From the NCBI GenBank assembly GCA_029259605.1, contig JAJDEV010000305.1, forward strand, positions 1-39,636: a stretch of DNA of 39,636 nt. Direction: 5' to 3'. Position 1 is the stretch's first letter. Every line of letters begins with the position of its first letter. This document shows positions 19,260-36,579 of this stretch, in pieces. The notes beneath the pieces are model-generated. The model was not told where the DNA came from. It was given only the letters and a program-made list of their open reading frames with translations, and searched no databases. This DNA comes from Planctomycetota bacterium. GTDB taxonomy: Bacteria; Planctomycetota; UBA1135; GCA-002686595. Position numbers and translations under genes: made by a program.

Positions 19260-19335
19260 GCCAGCGTAGCTCAATTGGCAGAGCCCCTGATTTGTAATCA
19301 GGAGGTTGTGGGTTCGAGTCCCACCGCTGGCTCCA
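19260..19335 (+). tRNA. tRNA-Thr (anticodon UGU)
   Basis: The gene is 76 bases with encoded CCA. Acceptor strands GCCAGCG and CGCTGGC pair over seven bases. The anticodon stem CCTGA/TCAGG encloses the loop TTTGTAA, giving anticodon TGT. The T-loop TTCGAGT is normal. The seven bases at 19251-19257 repeat the 3' acceptor strand CGCTGGC just upstream of the gene. Confidence 0.97.
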
Positions 19336-19690
19336 ATCGCGGGGCACCCGACGGATCGTCGTCGAGTGGAAGGACGGCTACGAACACGATCAGGCTCGAA
19401 TCGGCCACGGCTCGTCCAGACGATTCACCGCGCGAACGACGGCGTTGGCACGGTTTGCTCCCTCACAACGAGACAGAACATGATGAGACGGAAGCGTCCG
19501 TGCGACGGCGCTCCGACGGCCGCGTTGCCCAGGCAACGCGATCGAGGAGCGCGGCGACTCGGATGCGCTATCACCGGACATCGGTATGGATCGCCATCAG
19601 GTCCACGGGGCGTGTATCGAAGCGCGCGTTCGAACTCTCGAGTTCGCGAGAACGCAGCGCGCGAGCGCGTCCCGACCACGATCCAACTCG
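19336..19690 (+). other. 355-base spacer between tRNA-Thr and tRNA-Tyr
   Basis: No gene is supported: the open frames here also read through tRNAs. Two strong palindromes stand out. One, at 19521-19540, has nine-base arms (CGCGTTGCC and GGCAACGCG) around two bases. The other, at 19631-19646, has seven-base arms (CGAACTC and GAGTTCG) around two bases. No T-run follows either one. The spacer could hold processing signals for a long tRNA precursor. Confidence 0.4.
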
Positions 19691-19775
<85 letters not shown>

Positions 19776-19839
19776 TTCCGCCGTCTCGTTCCCGGTTGCC
19801 GCCGACTTCGCGACTCACGCGAGCGAGCCACTCCCCATC

Positions 19840-19913
19840 GCGGGCGTAGTTCAATGGTAGAACGTCAGCCTTCCAAGCTGAACGCGTGGGTTCGATTCCC
19901 ATCGCCCGCTCCA
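19840..19913 (+). tRNA. tRNA-Gly (anticodon UCC)
   Basis: The gene is 74 bases with encoded CCA. Acceptor strands GCGGGCG and CGCCCGC pair. The anticodon loop CTTCCAA gives TCC. The T-loop TTCGATT is normal. Confidence 0.97.
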
Positions 19914-19963
19914 CCTCGCCGCGAAAGCTCGCCTTCACGATCCGGCGACCGCCGTTCGCACAC

Positions 19964-20038
<75 letters not shown>

Positions 20039-20236
20039 ACCGTCTCACCATCCTTCACGATCCGCGCCGCTCGCGCGTTCCGCGCGCACCGCAGGTCGCG
20101 TTTCTTCTTTCAACTCGTTCGATCGTTGTTCGGCTCCGCGCCGGGCGGCGAATCATCTCACTACTCGCGATCCCAGAGCGGCGCCATGGCGTCGCACCCA
20201 CTCCAAACCGCAGCGGGGCAAAGGCCCTGGTGAATC

Positions 20237-21457
<1,221 letters not shown>

Positions 21458-21472
21458 AGCGCGATCGACCCA

Positions 21473-21507
21473 CCGCCGAGCCCGGGCTGACCGCCAGGGC
21501 TCGGCGG
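21473..21507 (+). terminator. Hairpin after tuf, possible partial terminator
   Basis: Perfect 11-base arms, CCGCCGAGCCC (21473-21483) and GGGCTCGGCGG (21497-21507), enclose a 13-base loop. Only TCCGTTCT follows, not a T-run. It may lower readthrough from tuf into rpmG-secE-nusG or stabilise the tuf 3' end. Confidence 0.45.
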
Positions 21508-21553
21508 TCCGTTCTCGCTCGAGTCCCACCGGCAAGCTCCCGATCAGGCCGTC

Positions 21554-21712
21554 ATGAAGATCAAAGAACGCTACGTGTTTCTGGTGTGCAGCAAGTGCCG
21601 CAACCGGAACTACACGACCCACAAGCGACTGAAGGCCGCCTACAAGCTCGAGAAGGCGAAGTACTGCCGCTTCTGTCGCGAGCACACGAGTCACAAGGAG
21701 CGGAAGCTGTAA
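21554..21712 (+). CDS. rpmG: 50S ribosomal protein L33, zinc-binding form
   Basis: The product is 52 residues. The translation begins MKIKERYVFLVCSKC and ends SHKERKL. It contains C-S-K-C at 12-15 and C-R-F-C near 38-41, the two cysteine pairs of the zinc-binding (C+) form of L33. L33 lies near the E site of the large subunit. The position between tuf and secE is conserved in many bacteria. There is no SD; the ATG is fixed by family length. Confidence 0.93.
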   Translation: MKIKERYVFLVCSKCRNRNYTTHKRLKAAYKLEKAKYCRFCREHTSHKERKL

Positions 21713-21715
21713 CGA

Positions 21716-21762
21716 GGCGGGGAGCGCGGCCACGCGCACACCTGTTCGTTCGACTCCCCGCC
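21716..21762 (+). promoter_or_regulatory. Long-range hairpin between rpmG and secE
   Basis: GGCGGGGAG (21716-21724) and CTCCCCGCC (21754-21762) are perfect nine-base complements with 29 bases between. It lies wholly in the 84-base gap, 34 bases before the secE ATG. No T-run follows. It could modulate secE-nusG expression relative to rpmG. Confidence 0.35.
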
Positions 21763-21796
21763 GGCCGCGCGCCGGCGCCCACTCCACCCAAGGACC

Positions 21797-22225
21797 ATGA
21801 ACCGATACAAAGCAAACCAAGGACGACTCGCGCGGGTGGCCGCGTTCTGGATGTCGGCTGCCTTGCTGCTCTTCGGCTGCACGTTCCTGTTCGACCAGCT
21901 GATCGGAGTCGCGTCGATGCGCCACGCGATCGGCGGCGCATCGTTCCTGTCGGTGGAGCTCAGCCCGGCGTTCCTCGTCGCGGCGCTCTTGTTCGTGGGT
22001 GGCACGGCAGCGATCTTCATCTGGCAGCAGAAGCCCAAGGTCGCCGACCTGTTGATCGATACGGAGTCCGAGCTTCGCAAGGTGACCTGGCCCACGCTCG
22101 ACGAGGTGATGAACTCGTCGACCATCGTCGTGTTCTTCGTTCTGTTCCTGGGCGCGTTCCTCGCGCTGGCAGACGTTCTGCTCACGCGCATCGTGCGCGT
22201 GATCCTGTGGGGAGGCGGCGCTTAG
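21797..22225 (+). CDS. secE: Preprotein translocase subunit SecE, extended three-TM form
   Basis: The product is 142 residues, about twice the single-TM form of many bacteria. The conserved SecE core is ESELRKVTWPTLDEV at about 90-104, the amphipathic helix, followed by the essential TM at about 108-130. Two extra hydrophobic segments precede it, near 13-35 and 58-76, giving a three-TM layout like that of E. coli SecE. SecE clamps SecY in the translocon. It lies directly before nusG, its universal neighbour, with two bases between the stop and the next ATG. Confidence 0.93.
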   Translation: MNRYKANQGRLARVAAFWMSAALLLFGCTFLFDQLIGVASMRHAIGGASFLSVELSPAFLVAALLFVGGTAAIFIWQQKPKVADLLIDTESELRKVTWPTLDEVMNSSTIVVFFVLFLGAFLALADVLLTRIVRVILWGGGA

Positions 22226-22227
22226 CG

Positions 22228-22779
22228 ATGGAATACAAGTGGTACTTCGTTCGATGCCAATCGGGCCGCGAGGATTCGATCCGCAAGCAGCTCGAGACGC
22301 GCCTCAACGTGAAGGGGCTGCAGGACATCGTTCCGCAGGTGCTCGTGCCGTTCGAGCGCGTCACCGAGCTGAAGAGCGGGAAGCGCAAGATCGTCTCGAA
22401 GAAGCTCTACCCCGGCTACCTGATGGTCCAAGCGGACCTTTCGGACCCGGAGGACAACCGCGCGATCGAAGCACGCTCCACGCTGCGCGAGACGCCCGGT
22501 TTCGGCGACTTCCTCGGCGCGCGCGGCGCGCCGGAAGCGCTCACCGAGACGCAGGTGACGAGCATTCTCGCGCGCATGTCGGACTCGGAAGAGCGTCCGC
22601 AAATCGCCATCAGTCTCCGCAAAGGGGACATGGTCAAGATCAAGTCCGGTGCCTTCGATGGCTTCGATGGAACCATCGACGAAGTGAATCCGGACAAAGG
22701 GACGGTCAAAGTGACCGTGACGATCTTCGGTCGTCCGACCCCCGTCGAGCTCGAGTACTGGGAGATCGAAGCCGTCTAG
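22228..22779 (+). CDS. nusG: Transcription termination/antitermination factor NusG
   Basis: The product is 183 residues. The NGN domain (about 1-115) has WYFVRCQSGRE near 5-15 and a KKLYPGYLMVQ segment near 63-73 that binds RNA polymerase. The KOW domain (about 128-183) has KGDMVKIKSGAFDGFDG. NusG couples polymerase to the ribosome and to Rho. GGAGG about 12-16 bases before the ATG is a good SD. The open frame extends back into tuf only by chance. It sits between secE and rplK as usual. Confidence 0.97.
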   Translation: MEYKWYFVRCQSGREDSIRKQLETRLNVKGLQDIVPQVLVPFERVTELKSGKRKIVSKKLYPGYLMVQADLSDPEDNRAIEARSTLRETPGFGDFLGARGAPEALTETQVTSILARMSDSEERPQIAISLRKGDMVKIKSGAFDGFDGTIDEVNPDKGTVKVTVTIFGRPTPVELEYWEIEAV

Positions 22780-22810
22780 CGGGCAACCCCGCGACGACTA
22801 GGAGAATCGC

Positions 22811-23236
22811 ATGGCCAAGGAAGCCGTAGCCAAGATCAAGCTCCAATGCCCCGCTGGGAAGGCGACGCCCGCCCCTCCGGTCGGGCCCGCGCTCGGTGCG
22901 CATGGAGTGAACATCGCTGGGTTCGTCAAAGAGTTCAACGATCGGACCCGCGAGCAGATGGGTCTGATCATCCCGGTCGAAATCTCGGTCTATGCGGACC
23001 GGAGCTTCGACTTCATCCTCAAGTCGCCGCCCGCCGCGGTGCTGCTCAAGAAGGCGGCGAGCGTCGAGAAGGGCGCGGGCAACGTCGGCACCGAGATCGT
23101 CGGGAGCGTGACGCGCGCGCAGGTTGCAGAGATCGCGGAGCTGAAGATGGCCGACCTCAACGCACGCAGCGTCGAGCAAGCGTCTCTCATCATAGAAGGA
23201 ACGGCACGTTCGGCCGGCATCGAGGTCGTCGACTAG
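22811..23236 (+). CDS. rplK: 50S ribosomal protein L11
   Basis: The product is 141 residues, normal length. The proline-rich N-domain motif [13 protein letters not shown] is present near 21-33, with the RNA-binding C-domain after it. L11 is part of the GTPase-associated centre with 23S helices 43 and 44. AGGAG lies seven bases before the ATG. rplA follows after four bases. Confidence 0.97.
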   Translation: MAKEAVAKIKLQCPAGKATPAPPVGPALGAHGVNIAGFVKEFNDRTREQMGLIIPVEISVYADRSFDFILKSPPAAVLLKKAASVEKGAGNVGTEIVGSVTRAQVAEIAELKMADLNARSVEQASLIIEGTARSAGIEVVD

Positions 23237-23240
23237 ACCC

Positions 23241-23927
23241 ATGGCGAAGCGCAGCAAGAAGTACCGGGCGGCAGTGGAGCGTGTGGATCGCGCTCGTCTG
23301 TACGACCCTAAAGAAGCACTCGATCTTCTGAAGTCCCTCCCGGGACCGAAGTTCGATGAGACCGTCGATGTCGTCGTTCGACTCGGCATCGACCCGCGTC
23401 GCTCCGACCAGCTCGTCCGCGGGGCCGTGTCGCTGCCGAAGGGCCTCGGACGCACCGTGAAGGTCGTCGTGTTCGCCGAGGGCGAGAAGGCCGAAGCCGC
23501 GCAGGCCGCGGGCGCCGACGAGGTCGGCAGCGCGGACCTCGCCGAGAAGATCCAGGGCGGCTGGATGGACTTCGACGTCGTCATCGCGAGCCCGGACATG
23601 ATGAAGCACGTCGGCAAGCTCGGCAAAGTGCTCGGTCCGCAGGGCAAGATGCCCAGCCCCAAGTCGGGCACGGTCACTCCGGACGTCGCCAACGCGGTGA
23701 CGGAGTTCAAGGCGGGCAAGGTCGAGTTCCGGACGGACGCGGGCGGCAACGTCCACGCGCCCGTCGGCAAGCGCTCGTTCGCCGTCGACGACCTCGCGGT
23801 CAACCTCGAGGCGTTCCTCGATCACCTGCTCTCGCTGCGGCCGTCCGCGGTGAAGGGTTCGTTCCTCCGTCGCGTCTCGGTCAGCACGACGATGGGGCCC
23901 GGCGCCTGGATTTCCTACGAGGGTTGA
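23241..23927 (+). CDS. rplA: 50S ribosomal protein L1
   Basis: The product is 228 residues. L1 forms the mobile stalk that guides the E-site tRNA, and in many bacteria it represses its own operon. Family marks include VDVVVRLGIDPRRSDQ near 48-63, RGAVSLPKGLGR, VLGPQGKMPSPKSGTVT near 130-146, and the C-terminal MGPG-x-W. The gaps to rplK and rplJ are four bases each, so the genes look co-translated. Confidence 0.97.
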   Translation: MAKRSKKYRAAVERVDRARLYDPKEALDLLKSLPGPKFDETVDVVVRLGIDPRRSDQLVRGAVSLPKGLGRTVKVVVFAEGEKAEAAQAAGADEVGSADLAEKIQGGWMDFDVVIASPDMMKHVGKLGKVLGPQGKMPSPKSGTVTPDVANAVTEFKAGKVEFRTDAGGNVHAPVGKRSFAVDDLAVNLEAFLDHLLSLRPSAVKGSFLRRVSVSTTMGPGAWISYEG

Positions 23928-23931
23928 CGCC

Positions 23932-24483
23932 ATGCCGAATCAGATCAATCAGCTGATGGTGCGCGAGCTCACCGACGCGTTCCAAACCTCCGAGGGACTC
24001 ATCTTCGTGTCCCTGCTCGGGCTCACCGTGCAGGAAACCGAACGCCTGCGGACCTCGCTCGCGGAGCAAGGCGTCCGGTTGCTCATGGTGCGCAACCGCC
24101 TCGCGGAGCTCGCGATGAAAGAGAGCGGCCTCGAGCTGCCGAAGGGGGTCCTCGCGGGCAACGTCGGCTGCTGCTGGGGAGGCGTCGAGCACGCCATCCA
24201 CGCCGCGAAGGTCCTGCACACCTCGCCCGAGAAGAAGGCCGGCAAGGTCGCGCTGCGCGCGGGCATGCTCGAGGGCAACGTCCTCGACGAAACCGGCGCC
24301 GTCGCTCTCGCTTCGTTGCCCACGCGCGACGAACTGCGCTCGATGATCCTCGGCACGATTACCGCTCCGGCGCAGAACCTCGTCGGTCTGCTCGCGGCTC
24401 CTGGGGGCGCGCTCGCGCGCGTGCTTCAGGCTCACATCGACGCGGACAGTTCGTCCGCTGATGGCGCCGAGGCGAGCGCCTGA
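23932..24483 (+). CDS. rplJ: 50S ribosomal protein L10
   Basis: The product is 183 residues. L10 anchors L7/L12 dimers to the stalk base. The N-terminal globular domain shows the family pattern of a short helix, [23 protein letters not shown] start near 24-42, then LLMVRNRLA, and a C-terminal helix that binds L12. It lies directly after rplA with a four-base gap, so there is no room for an L10 leader upstream. The C-terminal tail [12 protein letters not shown] is polar. Confidence 0.94.
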   Translation: MPNQINQLMVRELTDAFQTSEGLIFVSLLGLTVQETERLRTSLAEQGVRLLMVRNRLAELAMKESGLELPKGVLAGNVGCCWGGVEHAIHAAKVLHTSPEKKAGKVALRAGMLEGNVLDETGAVALASLPTRDELRSMILGTITAPAQNLVGLLAAPGGALARVLQAHIDADSSSADGAEASA

Positions 24484-24596
24484 ATCCATTCGCGTCGGGC
24501 GATGCGTCGTCCGGCATTCTCGATCACGTCCGGCAGACGGGATGCCGGTCGGAACGCATTCAACGAACCCCGACGTTTCTCGCAGGAGAAAACCCA

Positions 24597-25004
<408 letters not shown>

Positions 25005-25486
25005 ACCAAGCCGCCGCTCCTTTGATCCGAACCTTTGCGAAGGCGCCCGAGGGCGTCGCAGGCGGTCGTCCCGGGCCCAAGAATGGGCATCGGGCTGGCT
25101 TCTGGCGATCCTCGGACCGGAATCCGAGCCCTGCCCCGGCGGGACCGGGTGGTTTCTGTCCTCGTTTTGAGGATGATGGAGCCCCCGTGCCCAACTCGCC
25201 CCTTCGAACCGGGCGAGTCGGGGGGCGTCGATCTTCGGACGACGCGTCCTCGCGTGCCGTGCGACCTCGACGCGCGGTGACACCGAGCCCCTCGATTCCC
25301 GTGCCGCTCGCAACCTTCGGCTGCTCGATCTCGCATCGTGGCTTCGGCGATCCGTCGCCGCACTAACTCTCCATCGCGACGCCCCGCGCGGGTGTCGCTT
25401 CGATGTCGTCTTCGCGCGCCGGCCCGCTCGCCGGCGCTCCTGATCCGACCCGATCGCGACCGAACCGCTCGCTCCCTGAATTAACG
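25005..25486 (+). promoter_or_regulatory. Structured rplL-rpoB intergenic leader
   Basis: This 482-base gap contains no convincing gene. Several hairpins are visible: CTCGGA/TCCGAG at 25111-25128 with a six-base loop, TCCTC/GAGGA at 25159-25173, and ACTCGCCC/GGGCGAGT at 25194-25218 with a nine-base loop. An imperfect GC stem lies near 25045-25060. No T-run follows the stems. In E. coli this gap holds an attenuator and an RNase III site that lower rpoBC relative to rplL, so a similar role is plausible here. No strong -35/-10 pair is seen. Confidence 0.45.
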
Positions 25487-33630
<8,144 letters not shown>

Positions 33631-33660
33631 CTCACATCCCCCCGGCGGCGCGCCTCGCGG

Positions 33661-33688
33661 TTGACTGCGACGGGGAGATCACTAGAAT
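33661..33688 (+). promoter_or_regulatory. Promoter for rpsL-rpsG
   Basis: TTGACT (33661-33666, 5 of 6) and TAGAAT (33683-33688, 5 of 6) are 16 bases apart in the gap after rpoC. Transcription would start near 33695, about 65 bases before rpsL. A small CACAC/GTGTG hairpin sits in the leader. This makes the S12-S7 unit separable from rpoBC. Confidence 0.6.
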
Positions 33689-33758
33689 TCTCGGCCCTGT
33701 TTTCCCGCGCACACCGTCGTGTGGGTGAGGGGGAGCGAGGCGAACGACAGGAACATCC

Positions 33759-34133
33759 ATGCCGACGATCAACCAACTCGTCCGTAAGGGACGCAAGAAG
33801 TCCCGTAAGCGGTCCAAATCACCCGTGCTCGAGTCGTGCCCGCAGAAGCGGGGCGTGTGCGTGCAGGTGAAGACCCAGACGCCGAAGAAGCCGAACTCGG
33901 CGCTGCGTAAGGTGGCCCGCGTGCGCCTGTCGAACGGCAAAGAGATCACGGCATACATTCCCGGCGAAGGGCACAACCTCCAGGAACACTCGATCGTTCT
34001 CGTGCGCGGTGGCCGCGTGCGCGACCTTCCCGGTGTTCGTTACCACATCCTGCGCGGAACGCTCGACACCGGTGCGGTGGACAACCGCTCGCAGGGTCGA
34101 TCGAAGTACGGCACCAAGCGACCCAAGAAATAG
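33759..34133 (+). CDS. rpsL: 30S ribosomal protein S12
   Basis: The product is 124 residues. S12 lies at the decoding centre and tunes accuracy. The conserved loops are present: [11 protein letters not shown] at 41-51, with K43 kept, and [13 protein letters not shown] at 84-96. In the second loop, residue 88 is arginine (codon CGC at 34020-34022), where nearly all bacteria have lysine; K88R (K87R in E. coli numbering) is a known streptomycin-resistance change. The N-terminus is basic. AGGA precedes the ATG. It pairs with rpsG, and the usual third gene, fusA, is missing. Confidence 0.97.
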   Translation: MPTINQLVRKGRKKSRKRSKSPVLESCPQKRGVCVQVKTQTPKKPNSALRKVARVRLSNGKEITAYIPGEGHNLQEHSIVLVRGGRVRDLPGVRYHILRGTLDTGAVDNRSQGRSKYGTKRPKK

Positions 34134-34147
34134 GCCAAGGCGTTCCT

Positions 34148-34624
34148 ATGCCCCGTAACTTCAAATCGACCGCGGTTCTCCAGAAGCCGGATCCCAAGTT
34201 CGGATCCCTGCTCGCGACGAAGATCATCAACAAGGTGATGCTCGACGGAAAGAAGACCACCGCACAGGACATCTTCTATGGAGCGCTCGACCTCGCGAGC
34301 AAGAAGCTCCCGGACGCCGAGGATCAGGTCGAGATCTTCACCCGTGCGATCGACAACATCCGCCCGAGCGTCGAAGTCCGCTCCAAACGCGTCGGCGGTG
34401 CCAACTACCAGGTGCCGCGCGAAGTGAAGAAGAACCGGCAGCAGTCGCTCGCGATTCGCTGGCTCGTCGACAACGCGCGCAAGAAGAAGGGCAAGCCGAT
34501 GGATCAGCGTCTGGCGGAAGAGTTCATCGACGCGTACCAAGGCCAGGGCGCATCGGTCTCGTGGAAGGAGAACGTCCACAAGATGGCCGAGGCGAACAAG
34601 GCCTACGCGCACTACGCACGCTAG
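34148..34624 (+). CDS. rpsG: 30S ribosomal protein S7
   Basis: The product is 158 residues. S7 starts assembly of the 30S head and lines the E site. Visible marks are KIINKVMLDGKKTTAQ near 25-40, a NIRPSVEVRSKRVGGANYQVPREV segment near 73-96, and the C-terminal HKMAEANKAYAHYAR. The gap to rpsL is 14 bases. A strong intrinsic terminator follows, so this is the end of the transcription unit. Confidence 0.97.
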   Translation: MPRNFKSTAVLQKPDPKFGSLLATKIINKVMLDGKKTTAQDIFYGALDLASKKLPDAEDQVEIFTRAIDNIRPSVEVRSKRVGGANYQVPREVKKNRQQSLAIRWLVDNARKKKGKPMDQRLAEEFIDAYQGQGASVSWKENVHKMAEANKAYAHYAR

Positions 34625-34663
34625 GTGTGCGCCCCGGTAGGGGCACCCGAAAGGCACGTCAAA

Positions 34664-34700
34664 GGACGGGCGACACTGCTGTCGCCCGTCCTTTTTTTTT
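34664..34700 (+). terminator. Intrinsic terminator after rpsG
   Basis: Perfect 11-base arms, GGACGGGCGAC (34664-34674) and GTCGCCCGTCC (34681-34691), enclose a six-base loop and are followed by nine T (34692-34700). This is a textbook Rho-independent terminator and the strongest in the window. It separates the ribosomal unit from the secreted-protein gene. Confidence 0.97.
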
Positions 34701-34782
34701 GCCCGAGAGCGTTTCTGGAGCGGGGTACGTTTTGACGCTTCGCATCCAAACCACCCCCTCACCTCCCTCCGCGCTCGTTGCC

Positions 34783-35964
34783 ATGAACCGACGTCTCTTC
34801 TCCCGCCCCGGCCGATCCAGCGCGATCGGCCTGCTCGTGGCCAGCTCCGCCCTGGGGCTGATGGCCCTGAAGTCCACGCCCTTCCCGTTCTCGCTCGCCG
34901 TCACGCCGCACGCCGCGCCCTTCGCTTCGGGCGAAGCCGGCGGGCTGACCGCCTATGGACAGCCCGGACTCATGGTGCTGTTCATGATCGACACGGATCC
35001 GTCCGACTCGGTCTTGCCGGTGAAGGGCGGAGTCCCGATCAACCTCGGTCAGTCGAGCGACTTCACGACGATCTTCGGCCGGATGGAGAGCGATTCGCTG
35101 ACCGTGACGTGCAGCGTCGACTGCAGCATGGCGTCGCTCTTCGGCGTTTCCTTCTGGGGGCAAGCCGTCGCGTACGACCCGGTCACGAAGGAGTTCCAGG
35201 TCTCCAACCGTGAAGAGCTTCGTTGGGAAGATCTCTTCAACGACTGCTGCGCGCCCTGCGACGGGAAGGTCTCCGAGCTGACGCTGCGGTACAACGGCGA
35301 TTCGGCCGAGAACGTCCACGTGATCTCGAAGGCGGGCACGACGCTCTTCGACGACATCGTCTATCCCGGGGACGAGTTCACGTTCTGGGGCGACGACAAG
35401 AAGGGGACGATGGGTCCGGAGATCCAGCTCTTCGTCGCCTGCGATCTCGTCGGCAAGATGCACACGAGTTGCTCCGTGCCGATCGGCCCGGGCCTGGTCG
35501 TCGGCGACTTCGAGGTCGTCAGTGGCGAGAGTCGCAACGGCGGAACGCTGTGCCCGCTCGGAACGACGCCGAACGAAGACCTGTGCGAGAACGGCGCGCA
35601 GCCCGCGTCACTCACGATGACCTACACGGGCGACGGGTGTGACGCCTCGAGCCACGGACAGGACGAGGATTCCGTCAGTTGCTGGGGCGACCCCGAAGAC
35701 GAAGACGAGGTGCACATCGTCGTCAAGACGAAGAAGGGCTCGGTCTACTTCGCGGGCGACGTCAAGCTCGGCGAGAGCTTCGAGATCGACGCCGACGAGA
35801 TCGGCCGATCGCACCTGAAGTCGACGACGAAGGTCTACGTCTGGAACAAACAGTGCACCAGCTTGCTCCAGAAGGTCGAGTTCCATACGTCGTGCTCGCA
35901 GCCGCTCGCCGTTGGCGATCAATACGGCAGCGTTCGCCTCGACGGGTTCTCGCTCGAGGAGTAA
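34783..35964 (+). CDS. Secreted protein with two cysteine-containing beta modules
   Basis: The product is 393 residues. A hydrophobic segment near 14-28 after basic residues looks like a signal peptide, though the cleavage site is unclear (after about 49). Two related modules can be lined up, at about 162-248 and 274-389. Each opens with a P/K-x-x-S-x-L-T-x-x-Y-x-G-D core, continues with a short G-x-x-(F/Y)-x-x-x-(V/I) strand pattern, and closes with T-S-C-S-x-P-(I/L) followed by a VGD and a small hydrophobic tail. This resembles domains named DUF7467 in surface proteins, but I cannot confirm the family here. Paired cysteines suggest disulfides in the periplasm or outside. The start follows the terminator by 82 bases, and the gene has its own terminator. 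No partner gene is evident. Confidence 0.75.
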   Translation: MNRRLFSRPGRSSAIGLLVASSALGLMALKSTPFPFSLAVTPHAAPFASGEAGGLTAYGQPGLMVLFMIDTDPSDSVLPVKGGVPINLGQSSDFTTIFGRMESDSLTVTCSVDCSMASLFGVSFWGQAVAYDPVTKEFQVSNREELRWEDLFNDCCAPCDGKVSELTLRYNGDSAENVHVISKAGTTLFDDIVYPGDEFTFWGDDKKGTMGPEIQLFVACDLVGKMHTSCSVPIGPGLVVGDFEVVSGESRNGGTLCPLGTTPNEDLCENGAQPASLTMTYTGDGCDASSHGQDEDSVSCWGDPEDEDEVHIVVKTKKGSVYFAGDVKLGESFEIDADEIGRSHLKSTTKVYVWNKQCTSLLQKVEFHTSCSQPLAVGDQYGSVRLDGFSLEE

Positions 35965-35983
35965 CGGGACTGCTCGGGACCAC

Positions 35984-36017
35984 GGGGCGGGTGTCGGCGG
36001 ACACCCGCCCCTTTTTT
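35984..36017 (+). terminator. Intrinsic terminator after the secreted-protein gene
   Basis: Perfect 12-base arms, GGGGCGGGTGTC (35984-35995) and GACACCCGCCCC (36000-36011), enclose a GGCG loop and are followed by six T (36012-36017). It makes the secreted-protein gene a single-gene unit. Confidence 0.95.
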
Positions 36018-36055
36018 GTGTCGACCGACGCGGAGCGGTTCGCGACAACACTCCC

Positions 36056-36511
36056 GTGCACATCCTCATCCTTCGCGACCCGCGCGAGTCCGCAGCCAAG
36101 TGTTCGCTTACACCGATCCGCGACTTGCCCGGCGTCGAACTCGTGGGCTACGACGGCGAGCGGCGCGTCAACGCGGACGGGCGCATCGCGCTCGATCCCG
36201 AAGGCGAACTGCTGACGGCAGCCGACGCGGGGCGCGACCTGTTCCTGATCGACTCGTCCTGGAGGCGCGTCGAGAAGTTGAAGCGGGCGGTCGACGGTGT
36301 GTTGCTTCCGCGACGCCTGCCCGAGCTCGTGACCGCGTATCCACGCAAGAGCAAGACCTTCGCCGACCCCGCCACGGGGCTCGCGTCGATCGAGGCGCTC
36401 TTCGCCGCGACCGCCATCCTGGGACAGCCCCGCCACGAGTTGCTCGACGCGTACCGTTGGCGCGAGGAGTTTCTCGCTCGCAACCGAAGCGTGCTCGGAA
36501 TCACGGGCTGA
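36056..36511 (+). CDS. Tsr3-like (DUF367) aminocarboxypropyltransferase-family protein
   Basis: The product is 151 residues from the GTG at 36056; the open frame starts earlier, but there it only reads the upstream gene's end and the terminator. The pattern fits Tsr3, which transfers the 3-amino-3-carboxypropyl group from SAM to a modified base of small-subunit rRNA in eukaryotes and archaea: D8-P9, K-C-S-L at 15-18, IDSSW at 65-69 (Tsr3 has DCSW), RRLPELV-x-A-x-P at 86-96, and a helix L-x-S-I-E-A-L-F-A-A-x-x-I-L-G at 109-123. The cysteine usual in DCSW is serine here. A Tsr3-like protein in bacteria is less common. It lies 68 bases before an EF-G paralogue, so a ribosome-related role is a reasonable inference, but the substrate is unknown. 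Confidence 0.75.
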   Translation: MHILILRDPRESAAKCSLTPIRDLPGVELVGYDGERRVNADGRIALDPEGELLTAADAGRDLFLIDSSWRRVEKLKRAVDGVLLPRRLPELVTAYPRKSKTFADPATGLASIEALFAATAILGQPRHELLDAYRWREEFLARNRSVLGITG

Positions 36512-36567
36512 TCGCGGCAAGTCGTTCAGCGCCGTCGCTCGCGCGAAACGTTCGTATCGTCGCTTGC

Positions 36568-36573
36568 TAAGAT
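36568..36573 (+). promoter_or_regulatory. -10-like box directly before the EF-G paralogue
   Basis: TAAGAT, preceded by TGC (extended -10 type), ends six bases before the ATG at 36580. No Shine-Dalgarno sequence is present. It fits a leaderless transcript starting at the ATG. Confidence 0.4.
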
Positions 36574-36579
36574 GCGCCG

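Noticed and set aside
21458..21553. Intact tRNA-Trp between tuf and rpmG
   Set aside because: No acceptor, anticodon or D-arm can be drawn; only a short T-arm-like string is present.
23928..23931. L10 autoregulatory leader before rplJ
   Set aside because: The gap to rplA is only four bases.
25403..25486. N-terminal extension of RpoB from the ATG at 25403
   Set aside because: The 28 residues are Pro/Arg/Ser-rich and unlike beta; family similarity begins just after the ATG at 25487.
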